Part shown: positions 18,656 through 26,026 of the stretch, piece after piece
Numbering within the stretch: the first letter of the stretch is position 1
Layout of the letters: every line of letters starts with the position of its first letter
Source of the DNA: Tenggerimyces flavus
Lineage (GTDB): Bacteria > Actinomycetota > Actinomycetes > Propionibacteriales > Actinopolymorphaceae
Assembly: GCF_016907715.1 (NCBI RefSeq)
Contig: NZ_JAFBCM010000001.1
Coordinates: forward strand, 5,704,001 to 5,768,000
Reading direction: 5' to 3'
Length of the DNA stretch: 64,000 nucleotides
Position numbers and translations under genes: made by a program
Notes under the pieces: model-generated
Database searches by the model: none
Told to the model about the DNA's origin: nothing
Seen by the model: the letters and a program-made list of their open reading frames with translations, nothing else

Positions 18656-19240
18656 GTGTTCCGACGCCGCACCGCCACCGAAGCCGCGCCCACCGAGCCC
18701 GTCGCTCCCGACGAAAGGCTCGACGGCAAGGGTCGTCCTACGCCCAAACGCCGCGAGGCGGAGGCGGCCCGCAAGGCGCGGGTGACCGCGCCGAAGGACC
18801 GGCGCGAGGCGCTCAAGCAGCAGCGGGACAAGTCGCGGGTGGAACGCGCCAAGGTGCAGCAGGCGATGCAGACCGGCGACGAACGGTATCTGCCAGCGCG
18901 GGACAAGGGCCCGGTCCGCCGGTTCGCCCGCGACTACGTCGACGCGCGGCGCACGCTGGCGGAGTTCCTGCTCCCGTTCTTCCTGGTCATCCTCGTGCTG
19001 ATGATGTTCCCGCCGACGGTGCCGCTGGTCCGCGAGATCTCGCTGTTCCTGTGGCTGGCGGCGATCATCATCGTGCCGATCGACCTGATCTTCCTGGGCT
19101 TCCGGTTCCGCAAGGAGCTGAAGACGCGCTTCGCGGACGATAGCCACCGCGGCGTGATGGCGTACGCGATCATGCGCAGCACCCAGATCCGCCGGCTGCG
19201 GCTCCCCAAGCCGCAGGTCAAGCCGGGCGACAAGGTCTAG
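18656..19240 (+). CDS. DUF3043 membrane protein
   Basis: Conserved actinobacterial protein of unknown function. I use the GTG at 18656, giving VFRRRTATEA, since family members normally begin MFRRR; the frame is open 24 codons further upstream. Residues 1-95 form a highly charged cytoplasmic part (GKGRPTPKRREAEAARKAR and ALKQQRDKSRVERAK), then two transmembrane helices (LLPFFLVILVLMMFP and ISLFLWLAAIIIVPIDLIFLG) and a basic tail with MRSTQIRRLRLPKPQV. It is divergent from pspA and followed by the first copy of a palindromic dispersed repeat. Confidence 0.85.
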   Translation: MFRRRTATEAAPTEPVAPDERLDGKGRPTPKRREAEAARKARVTAPKDRREALKQQRDKSRVERAKVQQAMQTGDERYLPARDKGPVRRFARDYVDARRTLAEFLLPFFLVILVLMMFPPTVPLVREISLFLWLAAIIIVPIDLIFLGFRFRKELKTRFADDSHRGVMAYAIMRSTQIRRLRLPKPQVKPGDKV

Positions 19241-19258
19241 CCCGAACGCCCAGCACCT

Positions 19259-19375
19259 TCGTCCGGCGGTGGGTTTCGACCGGTCCGACCCGGGGCCAAT
19301 GATCATGTTTACATGATCATTGGCCGCTTTACGTGGGGTGGACGCCAGGTAGAGGGGCCACTGGCCGGGTAAGTC
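19259..19375 (-). repeat. Dispersed palindromic repeat, copy A
   Basis: About 115 bp shared with copies at 28747-28869 and 57865-57934. The core is a near-perfect palindrome, GGCCAATGATCATG then TTTA then its complement (19294-19329). Outside it are conserved arms: TTTACGTGGGGTGGACGCC on one side and, shared with copy B only, CGTCCGGCGGTGGGTTCGAC on the other. It lies just after the DUF3043 stop, between converging genes. The role is unknown; a bidirectional terminator or a REP/MITE-like element fits the placement. Confidence 0.85.
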
Positions 19376-19429
19376 GACCACGGCGCGGGAAGCCGGCACT
19401 CTTTGCCAGACACGACCTGCTCGTACGAG

Positions 19430-19639
19430 TCACTCCGCCGGGCGCAGGCTCATCGGCCCGTAGACCTCGCGCTCGGCATCGAACAGCCGGACCTGTTCCA
19501 CCCCGGCGTCCAGCAACTCCCGCCAGGTCTCCCCGACCCAGCTCTCCGCGTCGCTCTGCGACGGGAACTCCGGTCGAGTCAACTCCTCGGACTCGACCGC
19601 GTTGCCGGCGGCGTCCTCGTACGTCCAGGTCCATGCCAT
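19430..19639 (-). CDS. Small conserved actinobacterial protein (69 aa)
   Basis: The product begins MAWTWTYEDAAGNAVESEEL and continues with FPSQSDAESWVGETWRELLDAGVEQVRLFD, a pattern I know from short conserved hypothetical proteins of actinobacteria. I use ATG 19639; the open frame runs further upstream without similarity. The protein is acidic, without membrane segments or cysteines. It converges on the DUF3043 gene across repeat copy A. Function unknown. Confidence 0.65.
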   Translation of the reverse strand: MAWTWTYEDAAGNAVESEELTRPEFPSQSDAESWVGETWRELLDAGVEQVRLFDAEREVYGPMSLRPAE

Positions 19640-19731
19640 GGTCCGGGAGCCTATCGTCGCTATTGCCCATGGTCGCGAGTCCGGATCGCTCAGTTTCGCG
19701 GTGATGGCGCGTCCGAACACCTGTCAGCGGC

Positions 19732-19869
19732 ATGACCGCCGTGTGGGAATGCTTCCTCGACGATCCGGATCGCGACGGGAACCCGAAGTTGACGGTCCGG
19801 AACCGGCATGGCAGCGTCCGTTCTGCACGACGCCCGTCCTGGGGGAAGCCGGTCGAAGTCCGGCGCTGA
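19732..19869 (+). CDS. Short ORF (45 aa) overlapping a cobalamin riboswitch, homologous to the ORF at 13577
   Basis: Encodes a peptide beginning MTAVWECFLDDPDRDG and ending at a TGA inside the conserved core of the cobalamin riboswitch. The first 20 codons and about 55 bp upstream match the short ORF before erpA, including GCTCAGTTTCGCGG and CTGTCAGCGGCATGACC. No ribosome site is obvious. Translation through the riboswitch would affect its folding, so it could work as a coupled leader, but the ORF may equally be a relic or part of a conserved RNA. Confidence 0.4.
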   Translation: MTAVWECFLDDPDRDGNPKLTVRNRHGSVRSARRPSWGKPVEVRR

Positions 19870-19960
19870 CCCGCAACCGTAGGCCGCTCGACACGAGGAG
19901 AGCGGCGAGCCGGAGCACCTGGGCCAGGCGAAACGGCTCCACAACCCCGTCGAGGTCTGC
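19790..19960 (+). ncRNA. Cobalamin (B12) riboswitch
   Basis: The B12-box region is clear: GGGAAGCCGGTCGAAGTCC at 19843-19861 followed by GGCGCTGACCCGCAACCGT to 19880, matching the consensus of a GGGAA, a GGTG-AA-TCC strand and the CCCGCAACTGT box. The downstream conserved strand is AGCCGGAGCACCTGG at 19908-19922. Outer limits are estimated. It precedes the secreted protein gene at 20025, the first gene of an ECF transporter operon, and should turn the operon off when adenosylcobalamin is plentiful. Confidence 0.85.
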
Positions 19961-20024
19961 GGGCGGAGCACGGGTTCTCCTGCGCGGAAACTCGCCGCCG
20001 AAAGACCGCAGCTTGGAGGACTCG

Positions 20025-20780
20025 ATGCGTCGCAGCATCCGATCCGGCGCGGCCGTTCTGCTCATCGTCATCGCCACGTTCGCCGGTACGGCCACCGCGG
20101 CCGACGCCGCCGCGTACCGCTTCTGGGGCTTCTACCAGTGGACGAACGGCGCCTGGGCGTTCGCCACCAAGGGCGCCGCCCAGGTCACGCCGCCCGACGG
20201 CGCCGTCGAGGGCTGGCGGCTCGCGGTCAGCGGCGAGACCACGCCGCCGCGGCTCCCCCGCGCGAACGGCGACTTCGACCAGATCTGCGCCACCACCCCC
20301 GCCGAGCCCGGCAAGAAGCGCGTCGCCGTGGTGATGGACTTCGGCCTCGCCGAAGAGGCGCCCACGGGCACCACCCCACCCGACGCCCGCGGCGACTGCG
20401 CGGTCGTCGACGCGAAGGCGACGTCCGCCCAGGTCCTCGCCGAGGTCGCGACCGTACGGGAGGAGAAGGGCCTGGTCTGCGCGGTCGACACCTTCCCCGC
20501 GTCCGGCTGCGGCGACCAGGTCGACGCCGATCCCAAGGTCCCGTCGCCCGAGCCGGCCGTCCAGCTCGTCCTGCCCGAGGCCGAGAGCCCGACGCCGACC
20601 GCCGAGGCGAGTGCCGCCGAGTCCGCGCCCGCCAGACCCGAACCGCAGGCGAACGAGAGCTCCAACGACGGCGGCGGCACGTCGCCGGTCGTCTGGATCG
20701 TCATCGTGCTCGCCGTCCTGCTCGGCGTCGCCGGGTTCGTCATCGCCCGCCGCCGCGGTTCGGGCAGCGGCGCCAGCTAG
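20025..20780 (+). CDS. Secreted, membrane-anchored protein of the B12-regulated ECF operon
   Basis: The 251-residue protein has a signal peptide (cleavage probably after TATAADA, near residue 28), an extracellular domain with YRFWGFYQWTNGAWAFATKG and four cysteines, a long Pro/Glu/Ala-rich linker (about 175-215), and a C-terminal membrane helix SPVVWIVIVLAVLLGVAGFVIA followed by RRR. GGAGGA lies just before the ATG at 20025. It is first in a riboswitch-controlled operon with EcfT, EcfA-A' and EcfS. An extracellular ligand-binding role, such as capturing a corrinoid for the transporter, is inferred from context; no known binding fold was recognised. Confidence 0.75.
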   Translation: MRRSIRSGAAVLLIVIATFAGTATAADAAAYRFWGFYQWTNGAWAFATKGAAQVTPPDGAVEGWRLAVSGETTPPRLPRANGDFDQICATTPAEPGKKRVAVVMDFGLAEEAPTGTTPPDARGDCAVVDAKATSAQVLAEVATVREEKGLVCAVDTFPASGCGDQVDADPKVPSPEPAVQLVLPEAESPTPTAEASAAESAPARPEPQANESSNDGGGTSPVVWIVIVLAVLLGVAGFVIARRRGSGSGAS

Positions 20781-20784
20781 GACC

Positions 20785-21882
20785 GTGCGCGCCGCCCACA
20801 ACCCCACCCTGCCCCGGAACCTGCATCCCGGGGCGTGGTGGCTGTGGGCGCTCGGCCTCGCCACCGGCGCGAGCCGTACGACGAACCCGATCCTGCTCAT
20901 CTTGCTGCTGGCCGTCGCCGGCTTCGTCGTCGCGAACCGCCGGAGCGACGCGCCCTGGGCACGGTCGTACGTCGCGTTCCTCAAGCTGGGCCTGGTCGTG
21001 ATCGGGATCCGCGTGCTGTTCCAGTTCGTGTTCGGCGCCGGCATCTCCGGCCGAACGGTGCTCCTCACGCTGCCCGAGGTCCCGATGCCCGACTGGCTGC
21101 AGGGCATCCGGATCGGCGGACCGGTCACGCTCGAGGCTCTGGTCGCCGCTGTCAACGACGGCTTGCGGCTGGCCGCGATCCTCGCCTGCATCGGCGCCGC
21201 GAACGCGCTCGCCAACCCCAAGCGCCTCCTTCAGACCATGCCCGGCGCGCTGTACGAGCTGGGTGTCGCGGTGGTGGTCGCGATGACGTTCGCCCCGCAG
21301 CTCGTCACCGACGCGGCTCGCACCCGCGCGGCAAGGCGGCTGCGCGGCAAGCCCGAAGGCGGCGTGCGCTCGATCGCCTCGACCGCGGTCCCCGTGCTGG
21401 AGAACGCCCTCGAACGCTCCATCGCGCTCGCCGCCGCCATGGACTCCCGCGGATACGGGCGCACCGGCACGGTCCCGCGGCACACGAGGCGGATCACCAG
21501 CGCGCTCGTGCTCGTCGGCATGCTCGGCATCTGCGCCGGTACGTACGGCCTGCTGAACGCCGGATCCCCAGCCCTGCTTGGACTTCCGCTGCTCGCCGTC
21601 GGCGCGCTCGCCGCAGCGGCCGGTCTCGTGCTCGGCGGTCGCCGCGTCGTCCGTTCGCGCTACCGCCCCGACCCGTGGGCGCTGCCCGAGTGGCTGGTCG
21701 CGGGCTCCGGCACGGTCGTGGCGGCCGCATTCGTGTGGGCCGCGATCGCCGGCGAGCAGGGGCTGATGCCGGCGACCGTTCCGCTCGCGATGCCCGAGCT
21801 GCCGCTCGTCGTCGTGGTCGGCACGCTGGTCGGCGTGCTTCCGGCGTTCCTCGCACCACCGTTGAAGGAGCCGGCGCCATGA
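20785..21882 (+). CDS. ECF transporter transmembrane protein EcfT (CbiQ-like)
   Basis: Membrane scaffold that couples the two ATPases to the substrate-binding S component. I start it at GTG 20785, 4 bp after the preceding stop, giving 365 residues. It has several hydrophobic helices and the two EcfT coupling-helix motifs: ARTRAARRLRG near residue 180 and ALAAAMDSRGYGRTG near 225. The C-terminal third adds further helices. The stop overlaps the ATPase start (ATGA). Confidence 0.88.
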   Translation: MRAAHNPTLPRNLHPGAWWLWALGLATGASRTTNPILLILLLAVAGFVVANRRSDAPWARSYVAFLKLGLVVIGIRVLFQFVFGAGISGRTVLLTLPEVPMPDWLQGIRIGGPVTLEALVAAVNDGLRLAAILACIGAANALANPKRLLQTMPGALYELGVAVVVAMTFAPQLVTDAARTRAARRLRGKPEGGVRSIASTAVPVLENALERSIALAAAMDSRGYGRTGTVPRHTRRITSALVLVGMLGICAGTYGLLNAGSPALLGLPLLAVGALAAAAGLVLGGRRVVRSRYRPDPWALPEWLVAGSGTVVAAAFVWAAIAGEQGLMPATVPLAMPELPLVVVVGTLVGVLPAFLAPPLKEPAP

Positions 21883-23495
21883 TCCGGTTCGAGAACGTCA
21901 GCATCCGCTACCCCGGCCAGGACCAGCCGATCCTGCGCGACGTCGACCTGGAGATCCCCGAGGGTGAGCTCTGCCTCGTCGTCGGCGAGACGGGCACCGG
22001 CAAGACGACGCTGCTGCGCGCGATCAACGGGCTCGTCCCCCACTTCACCGGCGGCACGCTGACCGGCCGAGTACTCGTCGACGGCCGCGACACCCGCGAG
22101 CACCGGCCGCGCGACCTGGCCGACGTCGTCGGTGTCGTCGGGCAGGACCCGCTGAGCGGCTTCGTCACCGACGTGGTCGAGGACGAGCTCGCGTACGGCA
22201 TGGAGTCGCTGGGCGTCCCGCCGGACGTCATGCGAACGCGGGTGGAGGAGACGCTCGACCTGCTCGGCCTCGCCGACGTCCGCTCGCGCACGATCGGCAC
22301 GCTGTCCGGCGGCCAGCAGCAGCGGGTCGCGATCGGCGCCGTGCTCACCAGCGACCCGCGCATCCTCGTCCTCGACGAACCCACCTCCGCGCTCGACCCG
22401 CAGGCGGCCGAGGAGGTGCTCGGCGCGCTGCAGCGGCTCGTGCACGACCTCGGCGTGACCGTCGTCCTCGCCGAGCACCGGCTGGAACGCGTCGTGCAGT
22501 ACGCCGACCGCGTCGTGCTCGTCCCCGGCCACGGCGCCGCGCTCTCGGTCGGCACGCCGGCGGAGATCATGGCGACCTCGCCGATCGCGCCGCCGGTGGT
22601 CGAGCTGGGCCGGCTCGCGGGTTGGTCGCCGTTGCCGATGTCGATCCGCGACGCGCGCCGGCTCGCCGGGCCTCTGCGCGCTCGGCTCGAGGGGCACGAG
22701 CCGCCGGCTCGTTCGGTCGCCTCGAGCCGGCCGCTCGCGTCGGTCGAGGGGCTGCTCGTCCGGTACGGCCGGCGCGGCCGCGCCGCGCTGCAGGACCTCA
22801 CGCTCTCGGTCGGCGCTGGCGAGACCGTCGCGCTGATGGGCCGCAACGGAGCCGGCAAGTCGACGTTGCTCAAGTCCCTTGTGGGCTTGGTGAAACCCGC
22901 CGCCGGCCAGATCGCCGTCAGCGGGATGGATCCTGCTGACTCCAAGCCGGGTCAGATCGCGAAGGCGGTCGGGCTGGTGCCGCAGGAGCCAGGCGACCTG
23001 CTGTACGCGGAGACCGTCGGCGGCGAGTGCGCCCAGGCCGACGCCGACCACGGCTCGCCGCGCGGAACGTGCGCCGCTCTGCTCGCCGACCTCGCGCCCG
23101 AGGTGCCGCTCGACCGGCATCCGCGCGACCTGTCCGAGGGCCAGCGGCTCGCGCTGGCGTTGGCGATCGTGCTCACCGCCGCGCCGCCGTTGCTGCTGCT
23201 CGACGAGCCGACCCGCGGGCTCGACTACCTCGCGAAGGCACGCCTCGCGGCGCAACTGCGCGCGCTCGCCGGTGACGGGCACGCCGTGGTGTTCGCGACC
23301 CACGACGTCGAGCTGGTCGCCGAGCTCGCGACCCGCGTCGTGGTGCTCGCCGACGGCGAGGTCGTCGCCGACGGACCTGCCGCGTCGGTCCTCGCGGCCT
23401 CGCCGGCGTTCGCTCCGCAGGTCTCGAAGATCCTGCGACCACTCCCCTGGCTCACCGTCCGGGACGTCGTCGCCGCTCTCGACGAGGCGTCGTGA
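21879..23495 (+). CDS. ECF transporter ATPase with two fused ABC domains
   Basis: Energises vitamin uptake. The 538-residue protein contains two ABC domains in tandem. The first has Walker A GETGTGKTT (residue about 40), Q-loop GQDPLSGFV, signature LSGGQQQRV and Walker B ILVLDEPTSALD. The second begins near residue 285 with Walker A GRNGAGKST, Q-loop PQEPGDLLY, a degenerate signature LSEGQRLAL and Walker B LLLLDEPTRGLD. A fused A-A' arrangement is common in actinobacteria. ATG 21879 overlaps the EcfT stop, and the stop overlaps the EcfS start as GTGA, so T-A-S are tightly coupled. Confidence 0.94.
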   Translation: MIRFENVSIRYPGQDQPILRDVDLEIPEGELCLVVGETGTGKTTLLRAINGLVPHFTGGTLTGRVLVDGRDTREHRPRDLADVVGVVGQDPLSGFVTDVVEDELAYGMESLGVPPDVMRTRVEETLDLLGLADVRSRTIGTLSGGQQQRVAIGAVLTSDPRILVLDEPTSALDPQAAEEVLGALQRLVHDLGVTVVLAEHRLERVVQYADRVVLVPGHGAALSVGTPAEIMATSPIAPPVVELGRLAGWSPLPMSIRDARRLAGPLRARLEGHEPPARSVASSRPLASVEGLLVRYGRRGRAALQDLTLSVGAGETVALMGRNGAGKSTLLKSLVGLVKPAAGQIAVSGMDPADSKPGQIAKAVGLVPQEPGDLLYAETVGGECAQADADHGSPRGTCAALLADLAPEVPLDRHPRDLSEGQRLALALAIVLTAAPPLLLLDEPTRGLDYLAKARLAAQLRALAGDGHAVVFATHDVELVAELATRVVVLADGEVVADGPAASVLAASPAFAPQVSKILRPLPWLTVRDVVAALDEAS

Positions 23496-24280
23496 ACGTC
23501 CTCGCCCTGCGCAAGCGCTCGCTCGCGGCGCTGGTCCTCGCGTCCCTGGTCGGTGTCGTGGCGTTCGGCTGGCCGTTCTTCGCCGACCCGGCGAGTACGT
23601 TGTCCAGCCACTCCGGCGACGCGCCGTACCTGTTCGTCGTCCTGCTCCCGCTCATCGTCGCGGTCGTGCTCGCCGAGCTCACCGAGGGCGGGATGGACGC
23701 GAAGAGCGTTGCGCTGTTGGGCGTTCTCGCGGCGGTCGGCGCTGCTCTGCGGGTGCTGAGCCCGGCGACGATCGGCTTCGAACCGGCGTTCTTCCTGCTG
23801 CTGTTGGCCGGACGGGTCTTCGGCGCGGGCTTCGGCTTCGCGCTCGGCGCGCTGATCATCCTGTCCAGCTCGCTGGTGATGGGCGGGGTCGGGCCGTGGA
23901 TGCCGTTCCAGATGTTCGGGCTCGGCTGGGTCGGGCTGATGGCCGGACTGCTGCCGCCTGCCACCGGGTGGCCGGAGCGGTGGATGCTGGCGGGGTATGC
24001 AGCGGTGACCGGGTTCGCGTACGGCGCGCTGCTCAACCTGTGGTTCTGGCCGTTCGCGTCCTACCTGGCGCCGGGGCTGGCGTACGAGCCCGGTGCGTCG
24101 GTGTGGACGAACGTCGTGCACTACGGCGCGTTCTACGTGACGACGTCGCTGGCGTGGGACACGACGCGGGCGGTGCTGAACGGGGTGCTCGTCCTGCTCG
24201 CCGGCCGGCCGATTCTCGCCGTGCTGCGGCGGGCGGCGCGGCGGGCCGCCTTCGAAGCCCCCGTCAGGTTCTCACCATGA
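23492..24280 (+). CDS. ECF transporter S component, probable cobalamin or corrinoid specificity
   Basis: Substrate-binding membrane protein of the ECF transporter. The 262-residue product has an N-terminal helix LAALVLASLVGVVAFGWPF, then six further hydrophobic segments with ALGALIILSSSLVMGGVGPWMPFQMFGLGWVGLMAGLLP, a conserved stretch of this S-component group. The riboswitch ahead of the operon points to cobalamin or a precursor as substrate (CbrT-like), although sequence alone does not prove it. It ends 17 bp inside the 3' end of the convergent ClpP-like gene. Confidence 0.82.
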   Translation: MNVLALRKRSLAALVLASLVGVVAFGWPFFADPASTLSSHSGDAPYLFVVLLPLIVAVVLAELTEGGMDAKSVALLGVLAAVGAALRVLSPATIGFEPAFFLLLLAGRVFGAGFGFALGALIILSSSLVMGGVGPWMPFQMFGLGWVGLMAGLLPPATGWPERWMLAGYAAVTGFAYGALLNLWFWPFASYLAPGLAYEPGASVWTNVVHYGAFYVTTSLAWDTTRAVLNGVLVLLAGRPILAVLRRAARRAAFEAPVRFSP

Positions 24281-24809
24281 CCCGCTGGATCAGCCCGTAG
24301 CCGACGGCCTCCTCGGCGGACAGGAAGCGGCCCTTGCGCAGGTCTTCGTCCACGCTCTCGGGCTGGCGGCCGGTGGCCTCGGCGATCAGGTCGACGAGGT
24401 TGCCGCGCTGGCGGAGGTACTCCTGCGCGTGCGTGCCGAGGTCGGTGGCGGTGCCGGTGAGCTGCCCGCTCTCGGGCTCCTTCAAGCCGAAGCGGGCGTG
24501 CGGGTAGCCCGTTCGCCTCGGACTGGCGGCGAGAACGGCGATCGCCGCGCCGCTGACCTCGCCGACCGCCGTGACCGTGAGGTCGGCCGCGAGGACCTTG
24601 ATCGTGTCGGCGAGGGTGAGCGCGGCGCCGAGGTCGCCGCCGGGGCTGGACAGGTGCAGCTGGATCGGCTCGTCCGCGTTCGCGTCGAGGGTGAGCAGCT
24701 GGGCGGCCAGGTTCGTGGCCATGGCGTCGTCGATCGTGCCGCGGGCGAGCACGATGCGGCGCTCGAAGAGCTGGCTCTGGATGTAGCCGTCGAAGCTCGT
24801 CGCGTCCAT
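24264..24809 (-). CDS. ClpP-like protein without catalytic Ser and His
   Basis: The 181-residue protein has the ClpP fold pattern: SFDGYIQSQLFERRIVLARG, LLTLDANADEPIQLHLSSPGGDLGAALTLADTI and FLSAEEAVGYGLIQRV. At the active site, however, the GQAASMG of ClpP is GEVSGAA, placing Gly at the nucleophilic Ser, and ARVMIHQP is ARFGLKEP, placing Lys at the His. The Asp position is kept (DEDLRKGRF). It should therefore not hydrolyse peptides by the normal triad. An XRE regulator gene lies 3 bp upstream on the same strand. A structural, chaperone-like or regulatory role is inferred. Confidence 0.82.
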   Translation of the reverse strand: MDATSFDGYIQSQLFERRIVLARGTIDDAMATNLAAQLLTLDANADEPIQLHLSSPGGDLGAALTLADTIKVLAADLTVTAVGEVSGAAIAVLAASPRRTGYPHARFGLKEPESGQLTGTATDLGTHAQEYLRQRGNLVDLIAEATGRQPESVDEDLRKGRFLSAEEAVGYGLIQRVMVRT

Positions 24810-24812
24810 GTC

Positions 24813-25067
24813 TCACTCCCTGCCCTTGAGGCGGACGTCGAGCGACTGCCCGACAGCGGCCGCGTAGCGTTCGAGCGTCGACATGCGTACGTCCACGTCA
24901 CCGGCTTCCATGCGGGCGACGGCGGACTGCGAGGTGCCCATCCGAGCGGCGACCTGGGTCTGCGAGAGGCCGGACTCGCGCCGCAGCTCGACCAGCTCCC
25001 GGCCCAGCTCACGCCGCCGCCGCGCCATCTCCCGGAACCCCGGCATCACCGGCAGTCGATCGTCCAT
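24813..25067 (-). CDS. XRE-family helix-turn-helix regulator paired with the ClpP-like gene
   Basis: The 84-residue protein is almost only a Cro/C1-type DNA-binding domain: GRELVELRRESGLSQTQVAARMGTSQSAVARMEAGDVDVRMSTLERYAAAVG, with the recognition helix in TSQSAVARME. It starts at ATG 25067 just beside a perfect inverted repeat that could be its operator. Only 3 bp separate its stop from the ClpP-like start, so both are in one operon and probably autoregulated. The architecture recalls toxin-antitoxin antitoxins, but no toxin was identified. Confidence 0.87.
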   Translation of the reverse strand: MDDRLPVMPGFREMARRRRELGRELVELRRESGLSQTQVAARMGTSQSAVARMEAGDVDVRMSTLERYAAAVGQSLDVRLKGRE

Positions 25068-25075
25068 ACCGGAAA

Positions 25076-25099
25076 CGCTATCTCGAATTTGGTATAGCG
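25076..25099. promoter_or_regulatory. Inverted repeat operator or promoter before the XRE gene
   Basis: CGCTAT at 25076-25081 and ATAGCG at 25094-25099 are separated by 12 bp in an unusually AT-rich pocket (TCGAATTTGG). It begins 9 bp upstream of the XRE start codon. The position suits autorepression by the XRE protein and the TATAGC-type hexamers could also serve as a -10 element. Confidence 0.5.
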
Positions 25100-25126
25100 C
25101 CTAGGACCGACGCGCCGCACCGAGGG

Positions 25127-26026
25127 TCAGGTGAGCGCCTGGTAGCCCGTCCGCGACTTCCAGTGCCGGCCCGCCCGCAGGTGGGTGACGTAGGCGCGCC
25201 GCAGCGTCGTGTCCCGCGGCAGCTTCTCCAGCGGCACCGGGTCCATCCGGCCGAAGACGTACTCGAGCACGTCGCGGTCGTCGCGCGTCTCGTCCGCCTT
25301 CGGGAGGTGCGGGACGAGCTGGAACCGGCGTTGGAACGCGACGATGTTCGAGGTCTCCGGCAGGTACTCCGCGAGCTGCGGGTCCATCAGCCAGGAGCTG
25401 CAGGTGAGGAACGCGAGCGGCTCTTCCGGGAAGTGCCGTGCGGCGAACTCGAGGGCCCGCTCGATGGAGTCGTCGCACGCCGTCGGATCCAGCGGGCCAC
25501 TCGCCGGGATGTGCACGTTCAGGGCGAATCCGCACTGCCCGTTGGCCAACGCGATCGCCACCCGGTTGTAGGCGAGCCGGCCGAGCGCGTACTCAGCGCC
25601 GCGGAAGCGCAGCGGCAACGACCACTGGGAGAACCCGCCGACGCCGTGCTCACCGAACAGCCGTAGGTGGGATCGCAGCGAGTCGCCGAGCTCGGCGAGC
25701 GCCGTCCAGGACACGTCGTCGAGGATCCCGCGCTCGGCGTGGAACGCGCGAACGTGCGGGACCAGCGCGAGGTAGAGCCAGACGTACAGGTGGCGTCCCA
25801 CCACACCGGCGTCCGCCGGGATGAGCGGCCAGCCGGCCCAGCCGTCGATCGGGACACCGCGCCCCATGGCGTCGAGCTGCTCGTCGTACCTGCGCTCCAG
25901 CTCCGCCCACAGCACTGGATGCGCCACCGGATCGGGTCGCGCGGCGAGGGCCTCGGCGCGCGCGGCCGGGTCGACGGTCAGCCGCTCCAGCAGCGCGCCG
26001 GCGTCGGCTGGCAGCACCAGGGTCAC
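25127..26026 (-). CDS. DUF5596-type acyltransferase-domain protein
   Basis: The 299-residue protein contains PIDGWAGWPLIPADAGVVGRHLYVWLYLALVPH and, near the C-terminus, LAFLTCSSWLMDPQLAEYLPETSNIVAFQRRF, characteristic of actinobacterial proteins annotated as acyltransferase-domain (DUF5596, GNAT-related). No substrate is known. I use the GTG at 26026, which overlaps the gcvT stop as GTGA; the open frame extends upstream inside gcvT without similarity. The pairing with gcvT suggests co-expression. Confidence 0.75.
   Translation of the reverse strand: MTLVLPADAGALLERLTVDPAARAEALAARPDPVAHPVLWAELERRYDEQLDAMGRGVPIDGWAGWPLIPADAGVVGRHLYVWLYLALVPHVRAFHAERGILDDVSWTALAELGDSLRSHLRLFGEHGVGGFSQWSLPLRFRGAEYALGRLAYNRVAIALANGQCGFALNVHIPASGPLDPTACDDSIERALEFAARHFPEEPLAFLTCSSWLMDPQLAEYLPETSNIVAFQRRFQLVPHLPKADETRDDRDVLEYVFGRMDPVPLEKLPRDTTLRRAYVTHLRAGRHWKSRTGYQALT

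Noticed and set aside
24813-25067. Toxin-antitoxin system from the XRE gene
   Set aside because: The partner gene is ClpP-like with no toxin motif, so the pair is reported as a regulator with a pseudo-protease instead.
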